From Cristatella mucedo (Eukaryota > Bryozoa > Phylactolaemata > Cristatellidae): a DNA stretch of 64,000 nt. The stretch lies in NCBI GenBank assembly GCA_009760855.2, contig WPIO01000104.1, positions 880,001-944,000 on the forward strand. The letters are read 5' to 3'. Below, piece after piece: positions 1 to 20,015 of the stretch. The first letter of the stretch is position 1, and each line of letters starts with the position of its first letter. The notes under the pieces were generated by a model, which was not told the origin of the DNA, did not search any database, and worked only from the letters and a program-made list of their open reading frames with translations. The translations under genes were made by a program, and so were the position numbers.

Positions 1-965
1 AGCAAGTTTTCTTAAAATTAAATGATGATAAACTAACTTACTAGTTGTGGGCAAACCAAGTGTGATTCAGAAGTTAAACAGGCTAACACTCAAAATCGGC
101 CGTGCTAGCATATCTCCTGTTGAATCTGGACAAAATCTAGGTGTCATGTTCCAAGGTGACCTTTCATTAGATGACCACATCAGCTCTACAATCAAGTGTG
201 CCTACTTTCAGCGACACAACATTGCTAAAGTTCGTTAAGATAAAGATACCACATCTAAGTTGGTTCATGCATTTATGGCATCCCGTCTTGCCTTGTGTAA
301 CTCACTGCTTGCTGGCCTACCAGCATGTGCAATAAGGTGCTTACAGCTGGTGCAAAACTCTGCAGCTAGGCTTGTTTGTCGTGAGCGTCGCAGTTGCCAC
401 ATCACATCACTTCTCGCCGATCTTTCAGTTGCTACCAGTCAAGCAACGGATCGACTTAAAGGTTTTGTCGCTCACTTTTAGGTCACTTCATTCTTTGGCT
501 CCAGCCTACCTTTCAGATCTATACCCTCCCCACCAGGCCAAGCATCGTACCACCCGCTTTTCGAAATCTAACTGTTATACAATACCTCGTACAAACCTCA
601 AATCTTTTGGAGACCGTGCATTTAGTTCGTACGTTCCCAAAGCCTGGAACTCATTCACCACTTGCGTCACACCCCCCCCCCCGACTTGACCACATTTAAA
701 AAGAACTTAGAAATGCACCTATTTATGACATCATTTAATGGGTCCAGTGATTTATTCTTTATGTGCATATCTATGCTGACACTGTGCATGCTGCCTCTAA
801 ACACACGTGCAAGCTGACCCTTTGCATGTCACCCCTAGCCATGTTATTTAGGTTGTTTATCAAGCATAATACGACTCACCATTCGATCGCAGTTCCTTTG
901 CAGCAAATGTAAAGCGCCTAAAAAGAGATTGACTTCTGTGAGGCGCTTTATCAAGTATGTTATAA
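1..965 (+). mobile_element. LINE fragment, family A (CR1/L2-like), RT C-terminus and 3' end
   Basis: Begins inside the reverse-transcriptase thumb/C-terminal region (LNDDKTN.LVVGKP, then ARLVCRERRSCHIT, then LHSLAPAYLSDL, then NLKSFGDRAFSSYVPKAWNS). It is broken by at least one stop and two frameshifts. It ends with the family stem-loop tail (GCGCCTAAAAAGAGAT...GAGGCGCTTTATC) and an ATTATT run. It lies within an intron of the SEC14-like gene. Dead copy. Confidence 0.8.
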
Positions 966-2274
966 TTATTAATTTTAGAGATTGAGCTAAATTGGTACTC
1001 AATGGGGAGTCAGTAAACTCAGATGGAGATGGAGCCCGACGGCCGTAACTGTTAGGTTGCTCTTACCGTCGATAATCTATAGGAAGTTATTGGCTGTTCA
1101 AGCGCAATTGCCATTGATGCAGGTTGCTTGAAGGAAACTGAGCCGGATGTCGAGCAAAACTGTGAAGGGTCACCGACTAGTTGTGTGCTGAGGGTCGCCG
1201 GCACGCAAGCGGAAGCTGAAGAGTTTGCTTGAAAATGGCGGCTCTGCCAGAGGAAGAAGAGCAAAGGCTTGTTTGAAAATGGAGGCTTGGGCCCGAGAGA
1301 TCGAGTGCCGAGCTGTGCTCTATATTCGAAGGACCCTTCGAGTGAGTGACAGCTATCTACGTTTCCTCTCTCTCTCTCTCTTGGCATCTTTCAATGACCT
1401 AGCTTAGTTTATCTATCGTCGGTGTGTACTAGTGATACCTAGGTGTGTCGAGAGGCATTCCTAAAAGATGATCTGGCCGCCATTTCCGTTCAATACTGCT
1501 GAGAGAGAACATCAGCGCTAGGGCCGTGGCCCAGCTCTGATCCAGCAGCAAGCAAGTCCGCTAGCAAGTTGTAAAGCTGCAGCACGGCGATTTCTGCGAG
1601 ACTGACAGCTCAAAATTCCGATTGCAGCTAGCTGGAAATATCTAGCCAATGGAATCGTTCAACTGCTGGGCGACTCGTTCAAGTGTTTCGGCTAAGAAGG
1701 TCACAAGGGTAACTGGGCGAAAGTGGCCAATGTTCTCACGATTTACGTCGGTCGGCTTTTCAATATATTGCTGGCATTCGCAGGTATTCGCGCAGACTAT
1801 GGGCAATGACTTTGCTTGTAACCAGGGATGCATTTCTCATAAATGTTTTCGTGGGCAGCACCGGGCCTGTGCACGTCGTAAGGAGAACTGCTGCGGGATA
1901 GGGCCGCGAGAGAACTAGCACTCTTTCAAGCATTTCAGCAACCAAGGTTTGTCAAATTTAGAGTTGAGTTCACTAGAAGTAGCCGCCGTAGAGACGGATA
2001 TAGAAAACGAGCAGGGCAACTTGGAATTGCACTCTGCCAGGCAAGACAACCTCGCGAGTCTCTAACCCACTGTGCCTTGCCAGCAAAGAATTAGGAGAAT
2101 TAGTGCTCTTCTAGTCACGGTGGCTGTGATTACTGAGCTCATTTGTGCTTAATCGATGGCCGGCGTAAACTCACACAAATGAGTTATTGATCTTCGACTC
2201 TACTAGTTCTCTATACAATTTTGCTCAACTAAAATGGATTGATAAAACTCGTCCCCGAGATTCGTATGTAAGAC

Positions 2275-2520
2275 AACTACTCTCCTGCTGCCGACTATGG
2301 CACGTCCTTTCCAGCGGTCCTGAGCTGCTACTTCCTTGCTACTCACTACCTCAACTGCTCTCCTGACTCTGCTATGCTTCCCACTTTCTCTTCGTCGCGT
2401 GAGACGAAGTCTGTTGGCTACCGAATGCGTACCGAAAGCCGCTTAGGCTGTGAGTCCGCTATGCAAAGCTCTCCGAGTAATACCCATATAGTCTCTGTGG
2501 CTTTGTGGTGTTACAGATAG
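2275..2520 (+). mobile_element. LINE fragment, family B, 3' end
   Basis: Matches the last part of the family B frame (AADYGTSFPAVLSCYF, LNCSPDSAML, KSVGYRMRTESRLGCE). It runs straight into an ACAT/ATGC tetranucleotide microsatellite at the position where the family's short-repeat tail belongs. Confidence 0.65.
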
Positions 2521-2663
2521 AGATACATACATACATGCATGCATGCATGTATGTATGTATGCACACATGCATGCATGCATGCATGCATACATACATACAT
2601 ACATACATACATAAATGCATATATGCACGCATGCATGCACGCATGCATACATACATACATACA
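2521..2663. repeat. Microsatellite (ATGC/ATAC)n
   Basis: About 140 bases of ATAC, ATGC and GTAT tetranucleotides abutting a family B LINE 3' end. All frames are open, giving spurious Met-Tyr-Val-Cys-Ala-His peptides on both strands. Confidence 0.9.
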
Positions 2664-2998
2664 AGACCTAGGATAGTCCTTGCAAGCCAAGTGTTAAACA
2701 GTGAGCCAGTCATTTTTGGCAACCTTTTCAAGCCCACTGTTTAGTAGTACGTGTTTTTATTATGTCGTTCATGAACTAGTCGTGTGGGGGGCTTAAGAGT
2801 AGGCCGCAAATGAGGGGCATATCGTTTAGTCATATATTCAAACTCATCCAGGACAGTGCAAGCGTGCCCATCAGTTAGGGAGGATCTGGTTAGGACGGTT
2901 CTGCAAAAGAGCAGAGGGCAAACGTTTGCTGTGACAAGTGTCAATGCTGCCAGCATTGACACTGACTTTATCTGACTTCCTTTGTTATCGATGCCGAA

Positions 2999-3092
2999 AC
3001 ACACATCCGGCTTCCTTTACAGCATGCATTAAGTGCCTAGAAAGAGATAATGTTCTTTGAGGGCGCTACATAAATGCATTATTATTAACAAC
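2999..3092 (+). mobile_element. LINE family A 3' tail fragment
   Basis: Only the terminal stem-loop and ATTATT tail are present (AAGTGCCTAGAAAGAGAT...GAGGGCGCTACATAA). It faces the next element tail-to-tail. Confidence 0.6.
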
Positions 3093-3099
3093 ATGCCTG

Positions 3100-4650
3100 C
3101 TTATAATAATAATTATTATATTACTAAATTTGATACAGCGCCATCAGAGAACTGTAATCTCTATCTAGGCACTTTACGATTGCTGCCAAGGAAGTGCGAT
3201 CGAATGGTTAGTGGTAGCGTGCTCAATAAACAGCAAGAATAACATGGTTACACGTGACGTGCGTTTTATCCACATATAAGTTTGGTTAGTGGCAGCATGC
3301 ACAGTGTCAGCAGGTATATGCGCATAAAGGACGAATCACAGGGACCCACTAAATGCTTTGATAAATAGGTGCGTTTCAAGTTTCTTTTTAAATGTGGTCA
3401 AGTCAGGGGACGTCATGACTCAAGTCGGGGGTGAGTTCCAGGCTTTGGGAGCATTCGAACTGAAGGCATGGTCTCCAAAGGATTTTAGATTTGTACGAGG
3501 TATTCGTAAACTGTTGGATTCCGAAAAGCGGTTGGTACTATGCTTGGCTTGGTAGTGAGTGACAAAACCTTGAAGTCAATGCGTTGCTTGACAGAAAGGC
3601 AATGCAGGTCGGCGAGAAGTGGTGTGATGTTTCAACTGGGACGCTCACGACAGACAAGCGCACCTGCCGAGTTTTGCACCAGCTGTAAGCACCTTATTGC
3701 ACATGCCGATAGGCCAGCAAGCACTGAGTTACAGAAGTCAAGACAGGATGTTACAAATGCATGGGCCAATTTAGATGTGGTATCCTTGTCTAAACAAGCC
3801 CGAGTTTTAACAACGTTATGTAGCTGAAAGTAGGCGCACTTGATTGTGGAGCTGATGTGGTCATCGAATGAAAGGTTACTTTGGAGCATGACACCCAGAT
3901 TTCGTGCAGATTCAACAGAAGATATGCTGGGAGAGCTGATTTTGAGCGTCAGCCTGTCCAATTTCTGAATCTCAATTGGTTTGCCCATAACTAGTAACTT
4001 GGTTTTATTATCATTTAATTTAAGAACGTTTGCTGCCATCCATGTGCAGATGTCATCAATACATGCAGCAAGGGTGTTGAGAGAATTTGACGTGCTGGTG
4101 GATTGGGATTGATCAAAGCAATGGTACAAGTTAGTGTCATCCACATAGAAGTGAAAGCCTGGATTGTGCTTATCAATCACATCGGCAAGAGGGAGAGTAC
4201 AGACCGTGAAACGAACTGGACAAAGAATAGACCCCTAAGGTACCCTATATTTCAGAGGTTCCTCGGATGATCTTTGTGCATTTTCATCAATACTCTGGAG
4301 TCTCCCACTGAGATAGGACCTGAACCATTGCAAAGCTGTGCCTGTGATGCCCAGGCGAGATGAGAGGTCCTCAAGAAGGACGATCAGGTGATCGATAATA
4401 TCAAAAGCTGCCGAAAGATCGAGCAAAACAAGCAGAGATACTCGACTTAAATGCATTCCAAGTAGGTCGTTGTACATCCGAAGCAATTCTGACTTCGTAT
4501 AGTGATTAGCTCTAAAGCCAGACTGGAACTTGATATTAAGGTTTGAAGTTTCATTATTATCACAGCTGTGCACAAAGTGATGGTGACAGGCATCGATAGG
4601 GTACAAACTTGCAGAAGATATCACCAAGGGCATTGTCAATTACGTCAATA
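3100..4650 (-). mobile_element. LINE family A, reverse transcriptase to 3' end, degenerate
   Basis: On the minus strand, from 5' to 3': RT motifs QSGFRANHYTKSELL and LLDLSAAFDIIDH with the first catalytic Asp region, LQWFRSYLSGRLQS, then YVDDTNLYH (the YxDD box), NVLKLNDNKTKLLVMGKP, and the C-terminal LGVMLQSNLSFDDHISS and DFCNSVLAGL blocks, down to the stem-loop tail near 3130-3180. Stops and frameshifts divide it, for example between about 4180 and 4235. It is the most complete family A reverse transcriptase in the window. It lies antisense in the SEC14-like intron. Confidence 0.8.
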
Positions 4651-5159
4651 TACCCAGAAGCTTGTGCATGAGCACGGACCGAGATCAACGCAGAAAGTGC
4701 AGATCAAGAAAGCATGTTGGATCAGATGGATCATCAATGTAGATGCTCGATGAAGTAGCTGGATATGGGATAAAGGCGACTCTTCTTAGTGCTTAGAACT
4801 ATCAGTCGCAAGAGTCAGTAATCAGTATCTGGCATTCTACATGTCGGGTCTGAGAAATTATTGCAACCATCGGCATCTTACCACTAACTGCACAGGAAAC
4901 CAGAATTTACAAAAGGATTGTTTAGTGGGAGCTGAAAAAAGGCTTGAAGTTGAAACTGATTCGGCAACATCGGCTGCTCTTCCGCGATCGACTTCACCGA
5001 TCTTATTGACGCGAACAAGGGAGAAAGCTTCTGGGGGGTACCATCAGTGATAGCCGAGCGGTTCGTCAGTCTCTGGTATCACAAATGGTACGACACGTCA
5101 AGAGGGTTTGTAAGTATCGGGCGGTTATCAAATATCGATTTATTGTGCAAAGAGAGGGG

Positions 5160-5332
5160 GTTCAGAGAGAGACAAGAGACAAAGAGACAGAGACAAAGAG
5201 ACAGAGACAAAGAGACAGAGACAAAGAGACAGAGACAAAGAGACAGTGAGACAGAGACAAAGAGCAGAGAGAGAGATGGAGAGAGAGACAGACAGACAGA
5301 GAGAGACACAGAAACAGACAGACAGAGAATAT
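5160..5332. repeat. Microsatellite (GACAAAGA/GA)n
   Basis: Repeats of GAGACAGAGACAAA grading into GA and GACA. It directly precedes a reverse-oriented SINE. Confidence 0.9.
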
Positions 5333-5335
5333 AAA

Positions 5336-5477
5336 TAATAATTCATTTATATAGTGCCCCAAGAGAACCTAATCTCTATTCAGGCGCTTCACATATGCCT
5401 CGGGGCTCGAGCCCACGACCTCAGTCTGACCTTGGTCGGGGCGAGCACCTTAACCGCTAGACCAAACCAGCTCGGCA
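5336..5477 (-). mobile_element. tRNA-headed SINE, full-length copy
   Basis: On the minus strand: GCCGAGCTGGTTTGGTCTAG (A-box region), a GGGCTCGAGCC B box, then the tail GAAGCGCCTGAATAGAGATTAGGTTCTCTTGGGGCACTATATAAATGAATTA. It is flanked on both sides by GA-rich microsatellites. Confidence 0.75.
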
Positions 5478-5483
5478 CCAGAG

Positions 5484-5551
5484 AGAGGGAGAGAGAGAGA
5501 GAGATGGAGAGAGAGAGAGAGACGGGGGAGATGGAGAGAGACAAGACAGAT

Positions 5552-5616
<65 letters not shown>

Positions 5617-5640
5617 AGAGAAAGAGCAGAGAGTGAGGAA
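5484..5640. repeat. Microsatellite (GA)n
   Basis: About 150 bases of GA with occasional T and C interruptions. Confidence 0.9.
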
Positions 5641-5841
5641 GAAAGGAGATACGAGCCTTTCCATCCATCAAATTAGCACATCACGGTGCCGGCAGTATTC
5701 TAGCATCACGAATGAGTGCACACTGTCAGAGAACAGTTATTTGAGATTGGATAAGACCGTGCCGTGTCACGCTTTGGCTTTGTCTTACTCTTAGCCCACT
5801 GCACACAATTTTTTGGAATTCTCTTCGTGTGGCGCCTTTAG

Positions 5842-6160
5842 TAATAATAAGACAAATATAATTGATAGAGCGCCCTGAGAGAGCCCAATCTCTAGGCTTC
5901 TTACATTAGCTGCAAAGGAAACACGATCGAATGGTGAGTGGTATCACGCTTGATAAACTACATGAATAACATGGTTAGGGGCGACACATGCACAGAGTTG
6001 GCATGCCAGTGTGGTACGTGGCAGCATGCAACAGTGTGAGCACACATAAGCACGGTAGTCAGTTGCCGGAGCTGGTGAGAGCCGTCAAGCAGCAGGTTGC
6101 AATGGCATCGTGCGGTGGTCGGAGCGAGCACCTTAACAGCTGAACCAAACCAGCTAGGCA
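5842..6160 (-). mobile_element. LINE family A 3' end joined to a SINE head fragment
   Basis: 5842-6055 is the family A 3' end in reverse orientation. 6113-6160 matches the SINE tRNA-like head (reverse complement CGAGCACCTTAAC...CCAAACCAGCTAGGCA). They sit side by side without the SINE's own tail, so this is a nested or chimeric remnant. Confidence 0.5.
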
Positions 6161-6581
6161 AAGATTGTCACTCGTTTCATCTCCTTCGTACAATTCCCGA
6201 GTCGCTCTGTAGCCCGCTGCACGGGCCTTCTGAGCCGACTGCTGACACCCAGCGCCACACGGCTGAGCGCCTGAGCGCTGAACTGAATCCGCCTGCTAGC
6301 CGGCGCTCTGTCTGTCTACATCTATCATCTCTTCTGCTGCTCTTCTGTAGCTCCTAAGCTGTTCGTCGTCGCCTATGGAATGCTCAAGCCGGTGCTGAGC
6401 GACAGAACAACGTCGAAGGTGCTGGTGCTTGGCAGTGAGTGCTGCGCTGCTCCCTTGCTTGTTTTTTTTTAGGGAGGGGGAAATTCTGCCTCCCTCGATC
6501 TGCTCGTGCCCGGCAGCGTCACTCTCGCCTGGCAGCCTTGATCAATGCGCGGTGCACAGCTAGCGACGGTGCACTGCCGCC

Positions 6582-6632
6582 AGTGGAGTGCCGGAGCAGC
6601 TGCTTCGAAAGCAACTGCTCCGGCACTCCACT
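6582..6632. repeat. Perfect 18-bp inverted repeat (hairpin)
   Basis: Arms 6582-6599 (AGTGGAGTGCCGGAGCAG) and 6615-6632 are exact reverse complements. After one mismatch the stem continues for five more pairs, leaving a three-base loop. It lies about 450 bases upstream of the first visible SEC14-like exon. Confidence 0.85.
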
Positions 6633-7086
6633 CCTGGCAAGCAAAATGTGCTGGCAAAATGTGCTGCTGCTGCTGCTGCTGCACATCTGCTTCTCCAGTG
6701 ACCTTGGCCGCTCGTTCACGCAAGAGCCCCCCCCCCACCGTGGACTCCTAGCCCTGGGGTAAGGTGCACGCTGCTCTTAACGACCCAGAAAGCGGAGGGC
6801 TCTAGTCCTGACATGGGCGGGCGATCCTATTTTGCCCTCCGAAAACGGCAGTCGTAGCCGTCGTAAGCTTCTGCTTTTCTTCTGCTGCTAAACACGTGTG
6901 CGCGCACGCGGGCACGCACGCGCACACACGCGCACGCACGCTCATATAAATGAGGCTGCTAAATCAGCCTTGGCCTTTATCCCACCCTTGGCCATGCAGT
7001 TCGGCCGCGGAGCGCCGGCTGTCGCATGCAGCTGAGACGGGACGTGTTGGTGCTGCGCTCCGCTGCGCTCGCCTTTTTTTGTGCAG

Positions 7087-15729
<8,643 letters not shown>

Positions 15730-17649
15730 CCTGCGACCTATAGCCGCTAAGGCTGTGCTGTGCACGTAAGCACAGATGAGTCGCCAATCGGACCTGCAGC
15801 AGCAGCATCAGTTGCTTCTATCAGTCGCCATGTTTTCCTTTGCCAAGATTGGTCCCCAACGACGGTCGCCACTTCATCTTTCTCTCTGTCTCTCCCCCTC
15901 CCCTCCCCCGGCGGTTTTGAATCGAGGCGAAGGAGCCATCGTTGTCATCAAATTGTTCGGACAAAGATTAGCGTGCTTCTTCTTAGTGCCATCGCTCGTG
16001 CCTCTGCTGCTGCTGCCCACGTGATGTGACGAGACGCCATTCGGCTTTCTCTGCACGTGACGATGCAGGGCGTAGCCTCGAAAAGCTCTTTCTTTGCCGA
16101 GCCTTTCGAATCCGTATCACTTGGCACCCGGAATGTCACGCCAGTCTATGCCGGCGTCTGTGGGGAGGAGGAGATATTGTGTCTAGAAACCGCTTATTAT
16201 AGTCGGACTAGTGGCTCCTACTGAGAAGTGGTAGGCGTTGTGTATTATTTGCATGAGATGCGTTTGATTGAGAAATGCAGCATCGCACAAGCGCAAGCAG
16301 CATCGTGGCCATTCCTGTCCTGTTTGTGCTAGACAGCCGTACGTTATTAGACGCGAGGCCGCCACTTAACGTACGTACTTACGAGGGCGTCGATGCACCA
16401 GTCACGATATAGTGCTAATAAAGCCTTGAGCATTCTCAGTTCGTAAAATGCTTGATGTTGCCACTTCAGTTGGATGCTTGCCAGCGGGACCTGATCTTTT
16501 GCACATAGGTGAAAGTGATACCGTGAGAGTAACATCATACAGCAGCAGTTATTGATGTTTCCTTGCCTCGAAAGTCTCATTTTCTAGTGCCGCTTTTTCG
16601 CGGATGGGTATATTTTTTTGATGTACACAAATAAAAATTTGTAAATATTATGTTCATTAATTTTTTGTCGGTTGAGGTGCAAGTATGCTGACACAGCTTT
16701 CGCACGGCCTCCCACAATCCACTTCTTTCTTTGCTGCCACGCATTTTCTTGATAGCTGCTGCTGATGTGGAAGACTAGCAGTTTCCAGCCTGTAGACTTT
16801 GGCCGGTTTGGGCTGTGCTGCTTCATTACGGCTACTGGCACGAGAATAAGCGTGAGGCATTGTGTGGCTCGACTTGGGATATTTGAGCACGGGGTATTTG
16901 GTCTCAGATCGCCATTCGTTGGAAGCAGAGGAGCAATTAAGTCGCTTTTTAAGCAGCGAAGACGTGCAAGCTCTCATCTGGGGAGGGGGAATAAGATAGC
17001 AACAGTTCAGTAAATAAATGATGAACACTGAACTGACGTACCACCTCGCTGAGTCCGTCAGGACGTTGCACTCCGGCTAAAAAAACCTCCCTGTACGGCT
17101 GTGGGCGTAGTAGCATCGCCACCATGTGGCCCCTCCGTACACTGACAGGGCAGGGGTGCATAACGTCTCTGCGGTCGGGAGCCTACCACTGATTGGGTGG
17201 AGGCTTGACTGAATGCCCCCCCCCCAGTGATGCGATCTTTTCCGCCACTCTCTTGTTCAGCTCCCGAAGTCGCGAGTGGACGTGTCGTCCGTTTCCGGCT
17301 CGCGGACGTGTACTGCTCGTGAAGAGCCTTGCGAATTTGATCGATTGCATCTTGTAGAGAGGTCAGTGAATCCTTTTGCTATCGGTGCTTGCTACACCTC
17401 ATACGCACTCGTCAACCTTCCGGGCGCTAAGCTGTAGATGACCCCTACACGGCCGCCTCCGGCTCGACTAAAACCGCTCGGGTAATAAGAGGGCTTTCAA
17501 ATACACCAGGCACACTAAAGTTACGCGGAGCATATCCAAATGTTTATTGACAATTAAAAACCCAATCCATATGGTGTCGCAGTGCATTTTTCTAGTTTGA
17601 CATTGTACCACCACGATTCTTGACGACTGCGTCTGTTCGGGTACAGAGG
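15730..17649. other. 3' flank of the SEC14-like gene
   Basis: Probable 3' UTR to about 16.45 kb, then mixed-composition DNA without a recognisable gene, SINE or LINE. A run of cytosines lies near 17217. Confidence 0.5.
16417..16422 (+). terminator. Candidate poly(A) signal of the SEC14-like gene
   Basis: AATAAA about 690 bases after the stop codon, the first on this strand after the gene end. A second, AAATAAAA, lies near 16630. Assignment is by position only. Confidence 0.4.
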
Positions 17650-17709
17650 CTCTGCTGGCGCCCTCTGCTGGCGCCCTCTGCTGGCGCCCTCTGCTGGCGC
17701 CCTCTGCTG
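17650..17709. repeat. 13-bp tandem array of CTCF-core-like sites
   Basis: Four full units of CTCTGCTGGCGCC and a partial fifth. Read on the minus strand, three units give CCAGCAGAGGGC, which fits the CTCF core consensus CCASYAGRKGGC at every position (plus coordinates 17660-17671, 17673-17684 and 17686-17697). Function is inference. Confidence 0.7.
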
Positions 17710-18669
17710 TAGCACTTTCCGAAAAGCTTGAGTTTTACTGAAAAGGAGGTTGGCTTCCGGTGAAGGCCAGACAGCCGGCCCCAGTCAACGGGCAATATTG
17801 CTCGGTAGTAGTTGCACATGGCTCAAATCAGGCAGCCGCCCGAGCCACTTAACCAGCACCGAATAAGGGTTCGTCCCAAAGTACTTCACCTGCCAGGCAG
17901 TGTCGCCATCTTGCTGCCCAAGGTAACTGCCCCCAAGCGGAGTATTTGAGAGCCTTGAAATCAATCGAATTTTCTTAACCGAAATGACGAGTAAAGTACC
18001 CTTCGAGGAATCATTGTTTGGTACTGGTGCAATGGCTCAGGCAGCCACCTGATTTGAGCCCATTGCAACGACTGCGGAGCAATATTGGCTGACGGCTGAG
18101 GCCAGGCGTTCGGCATACACAAGTAGCCACCCTTTCAGTAAAACTCGGGTTCCTTGAAATTTGCTACAGCAGATGAGACAGAGCAGAAGCTGGCAGCCTC
18201 AAGTATAGGTCAGATAAGATGGGGGGTCAGAAAGAATCAATCGATGACGTCAAACTAAATGCATACATGCCAGCTGCATGTGTGTTTTGGTTTTGGGTTG
18301 TCAATAAATATTTTCACCTGTTTGACTTAGCTAACTTTAGTAGTATGACTGGCCTCGTAGAAAACCCTCTTAATACCAGAACAAATTTACAGCCACAGCA
18401 GTGGCGGCCATACTGCAAGGAGTTTTAGCGAATGAGTGTATATGCTTAGATATACCATGTTGTCACATTGTCAGTATGGTCGTGGACGGATTTCAGAGGC
18501 TGTGGTTGCTAAAACAAAATTAAGGTTAAATAAAATAAAACAAAAGAAATAAGTTAAATTTTAAAAATGCGCACTAGCGGGTTGTTAAAAAAATGTGAGC
18601 TAGCGGGCTGACCGTTGAGCGAAACGCCTTAGTAGCAGCTACGGGCGAGAAGGTCTGCCTGACAGAATA

Positions 18670-18955
18670 TATGTAATGTAACGTTTCTCCGTCTGTAACT
18701 CCACAAAGTCATACAGACCATGTGGGTGTTACGCAGGAGAGTTTTGTATAGTGCACTCACAGCCTAAGCGGCTTTCGGTACGCATTCGGTAGCCAAGAGA
18801 CTTCGTCTCACGCAACAAAGAGAAAGTGGGAAGCATAGCCGAGTCAGGAGAGCAGATGAGGTGCAGTGAGTAGCGTGGAAGTAGCAGCTCAGGATCGCTG
18901 AAAAAGGACGCGCCACAGTCGGCAGTTGGAGAGTGGATGTCGTTGCGTATAGTAT
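18670..18955 (-). mobile_element. LINE fragment, family B 3' end
   Basis: Reverse copy closely similar to those at 13785 and 30175, beginning at the TGTAATGTAA tail. Truncated at its 5' side. Confidence 0.7.
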
Positions 18956-18959
18956 TATA

Positions 18960-19660
18960 TATTATATTATATAAGCATAATCACTTCCTGTAATTCTGCT
19001 GCGATTTCTTCTCCAAAAGGTTATGTGCAAACACTTTTAGAAAAACTATTTCTCAAGCGGCTGCTCTCAATTTACGAGACTTTAATATGCTGCAGCCTGT
19101 ATCGCTTCCTTACAGTGTCTGTAATACGTGTCACTTTCTGGCGCACACACATGCTTTTATCCTCCTGAGAAGGACCCTTTGTCGTGATGGTTGTAATGTA
19201 TTGAAGTCACTTGCATGAATGATGTCGGCTCAAGGAACACTTTGAAGACTGTCTCTGTTGAAAGGACATTAAGGAGGAAACTCATTACCGACCGACATTG
19301 CGACGTCTCCTCGTAGCTCAAAAAAAGTTCCCAAACATCAAGTCAACCAGACTTCCGGCCGTTTCAGGGAAGTCGACGCGTTTGCAGGCCGATCGATCGA
19401 AAGTCACAGTAAAGAGGAGAGATTGGCGGCAGATTTGTACCATTCTCGCCTTCTCTACCCATTCCGCCTGCTCGTGCGGTAGAGACGGCGGGAAGGTAGA
19501 GAAGGTCTCGACTATGTGCGGTAGAGAAGATGGGCTGCGGTGGCCACCGCGATGCGATCTAGGCATATCTATCTAGCCGCTCAGCTCGCTCGTTTTGCTC
19601 AAGTCGGCGAAGACTGGCGGATCGTCGCTCGACACGTTACAACACACAAGAATTAATGCA
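18960..19660. other. Intergenic stretch, nothing recognised
   Basis: Short frames only. The sequence turns GC-rich toward the end of the minus-strand gene. Confidence 0.5.
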
Positions 19661-19667
19661 CACCCAG

Positions 19668-19673
19668 TTTATT
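19668..19673 (-). terminator. Poly(A) signal of the Ala/Pro-rich gene
   Basis: AATAAA on the minus strand, about 340 bases past the stop at 20016. A GT-rich downstream element (GTGTGC, then TTGTGTGTTGT) follows. The implied 3' UTR contains a (CT)n run, the complement of the GA repeat at about 19811-19881. Confidence 0.5.
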
Positions 19674-19809
19674 TTACCCGCAACCAAGACATCCGAAGAT
19701 TGCTACACATCAACGAAGCACATTGACGCGAGACACATCGATCGACAGAATGCATCACAGCAAGATGCATCAAAGCGACACTAGCACTAAAGCGATGGAA
19801 ACAGAGCGC

Positions 19810-19810
<1 letters not shown>

Positions 19811-19881
<71 letters not shown>
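19811..19881. repeat. Microsatellite (GA)n
   Basis: About 70 bases. It lies in the predicted 3' UTR of the Ala/Pro-rich gene, where the transcript would read (CU)n. Confidence 0.9.
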
Positions 19882-19882
<1 letters not shown>

Positions 19883-20015
19883 CTCGCGCGGGCGAGGAAA
19901 ATAAAGCACTACACAGCCTCGCACTACAGCGAACAGGCACAGCCAGGACGTCTTCGCCGCGTCGGCGAGCGCGCGTCGTGTGCGGCTCGCGGCGGAGGCG
20001 TCGTCGTCTGCTCGC

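Noticed and set aside
2443-2744. Cys/His/Tyr-rich proteins on both strands
   Set aside because: Produced by the ATGC/ATAC microsatellite; same for the His/Thr-rich frames at 36228-36832 and 37407-37994.
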